6,098 nucleotides of DNA from assembly GCA_047974225.1 (NCBI GenBank), contig JBKECD010000023.1, positions 1 to 6,098 of the forward strand. Reading direction: 5' to 3'. This DNA comes from JBKEDC01 sp047974225. Its GTDB lineage: Bacteria; Bacteroidota; Bacteroidia; Bacteroidales; Prolixibacteraceae. The translations under genes and the position numbers were made by a program. This document shows, piece by piece, positions 5,263 through 6,098 of this stretch. Numbering within the stretch: the first letter of the stretch is position 1; every line of letters begins with the position of its first letter. A model generated the notes under the pieces. It was not told the origin of the DNA, ran no database searches, and saw only the letters and a program-made list of their open reading frames with translations.

Positions 5263-6098
5263 TTATTTTAGATTATTGGAGGAAATCCGATATTCACTCG
5301 GCGATATGCCCACGCTCTTTTTAAACATTCGAGTGAAGTGCTGCGGATACTTGAACCCTAGTTCATAGGCGACTTCACTAATCGACTTCTCGCTGCCCAC
5401 AACCTTCATCTTAGCCACCTCGATAAGCTTCAGCTGTATGTGTTCTTGCGCTGATTTTCCTGTTTCCTTTTTGAGCAAGTCGCCCAAATAATTGGCAGAG
5501 ATGAACAGTCTGTCGGCACAATATTTCACCGAAGGCAATCCCGAAAGGAGCGATTGTTCCGAAGCAAAATAATCATTTAGCACTTTTTCAAATCGAGTGA
5601 GAATGTCTTTGTTTGCATGGCTTCGAGTGATAAATTGCCGCTCATAAAACCGCTTCGAATAATTCAGAAATAATTCCAAATGCGACACAATGAGCGTGCG
5701 ACTATGGTTGTCGATGGCGTGTTCCAACTCATATTGAATATTCCGAATACATTCATTAATCACCTCGCGTTCTCGCTCAGAAAGATGCAGCGACTCATTC
5801 ACCTCATAGGAAAAGAACGAATAATCCTCCATGTGTTTGCCTAGCGATGTGCCGAGAATTAAATCGGGGTGGAAAATAATAGCCGTGCCGACACCCTTCC
5901 GCTTTTCGCCTTTGCTGTCGATGCCATAGACCTGACCGGGCGAAATGAAGATGAGCGAACCTTCTTCATAGTCATATTTATTAAGCCCATAAATCATGTC
6001 GCCACAATTCAAATCTTTCAGAAAGATGGCATAGATATTCAGCTGCATCCGATGAAACTCAAATGGTTCGCACTTTGAAAAGTCAATCACACTCACCA
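5263..6098 (-). CDS. AraC-family transcription regulator (5' end beyond the window)
   Basis: A DNA-binding regulator with an N-terminal cupin-like sensor region, including YDYEEGSLIFISPGQVYGI (41-59 of the visible part), and a C-terminal double helix-turn-helix. The first helix-turn-helix covers SVKYCADRLFISANYLGDLLKKE and nearby (about 189-211). The second carries the family signature SISEVAYELGF (238-248) and the ending FTRMFKKSVGISPSEYR (254-270). About 278 codons are visible. The first candidate start is a GTG at 6096, but relatives as I recall have some 20 residues before this point, so it is probably an internal valine and the gene continues past 6098. Ligand and targets are unknown. 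It lies upstream of the toxin-antitoxin pair on the same strand, but that pair has its own candidate promoter, so a functional link is not implied. Confidence 0.9.
   Translation of the reverse strand, partial: VSVIDFSKCEPFEFHRMQLNIYAIFLKDLNCGDMIYGLNKYDYEEGSLIFISPGQVYGIDSKGEKRKGVGTAIIFHPDLILGTSLGKHMEDYSFFSYEVNESLHLSEREREVINECIRNIQYELEHAIDNHSRTLIVSHLELFLNYSKRFYERQFITRSHANKDILTRFEKVLNDYFASEQSLLSGLPSVKYCADRLFISANYLGDLLKKETGKSAQEHIQLKLIEVAKMKVVGSEKSISEVAYELGFKYPQHFTRMFKKSVGISPSEYRISSNNLK

Overview
The window looks like chromosomal DNA from a member of the Bacteroidota, most likely Bacteroidales and possibly a Prevotella relative. The reasons are the gene order argR - GNAT acyltransferase - argG - argC - argD, the protein sequence style, A-rich start regions instead of strong Shine-Dalgarno sites, TAnnTTTG-type promoter elements, and intergenic heptanucleotide repeats. 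The genus is a guess from memory of such repeats, not a measured result.

Positions 1-4700 (+ strand) hold an arginine biosynthesis operon. A candidate promoter element (18-25) is followed by a candidate ArgR operator (36-49), then argR (arginine-responsive repressor), a GNAT-family acyltransferase, argG (argininosuccinate synthase), argC (N-acylglutamyl-phosphate reductase) and argD (N-acylornithine aminotransferase). A strong bidirectional hairpin terminator (4663-4695) closes the operon. argC and argD are two consecutive steps on acylated intermediates and argG is the penultimate step to arginine. The GNAT protein is the natural candidate for acylating glutamate at the start of the pathway. 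Genes for the kinase, transcarbamylase, deacylase and argininosuccinate lyase are not in the window. Bacteroides species are known to use N-succinyl rather than N-acetyl intermediates; the sequence here cannot decide which applies.

argG and argC overlap by 8 bases. The other three junctions of the operon are 62-80 bases long and are built almost entirely of 7-bp repeat units that start at or inside the upstream stop codon. A separate GC-rich palindrome of dispersed-repeat type lies inside the acyltransferase gene, in its C-terminal tail.

Positions 4700-6098 (- strand) converge on the operon. They hold a type II toxin-antitoxin pair (antitoxin first, RelE/ParE-family toxin second, 4-base overlap, own candidate promoter) in visibly AT-richer DNA, and the 3' part of an AraC-family transcription regulator whose N-terminus runs off the window edge.

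Nothing here is clearly a new defence or mobile system. The points most worth a second look are the heptamer-built junctions, the four-cysteine acyltransferase, and an ArgC that lacks a histidine at the usual place.
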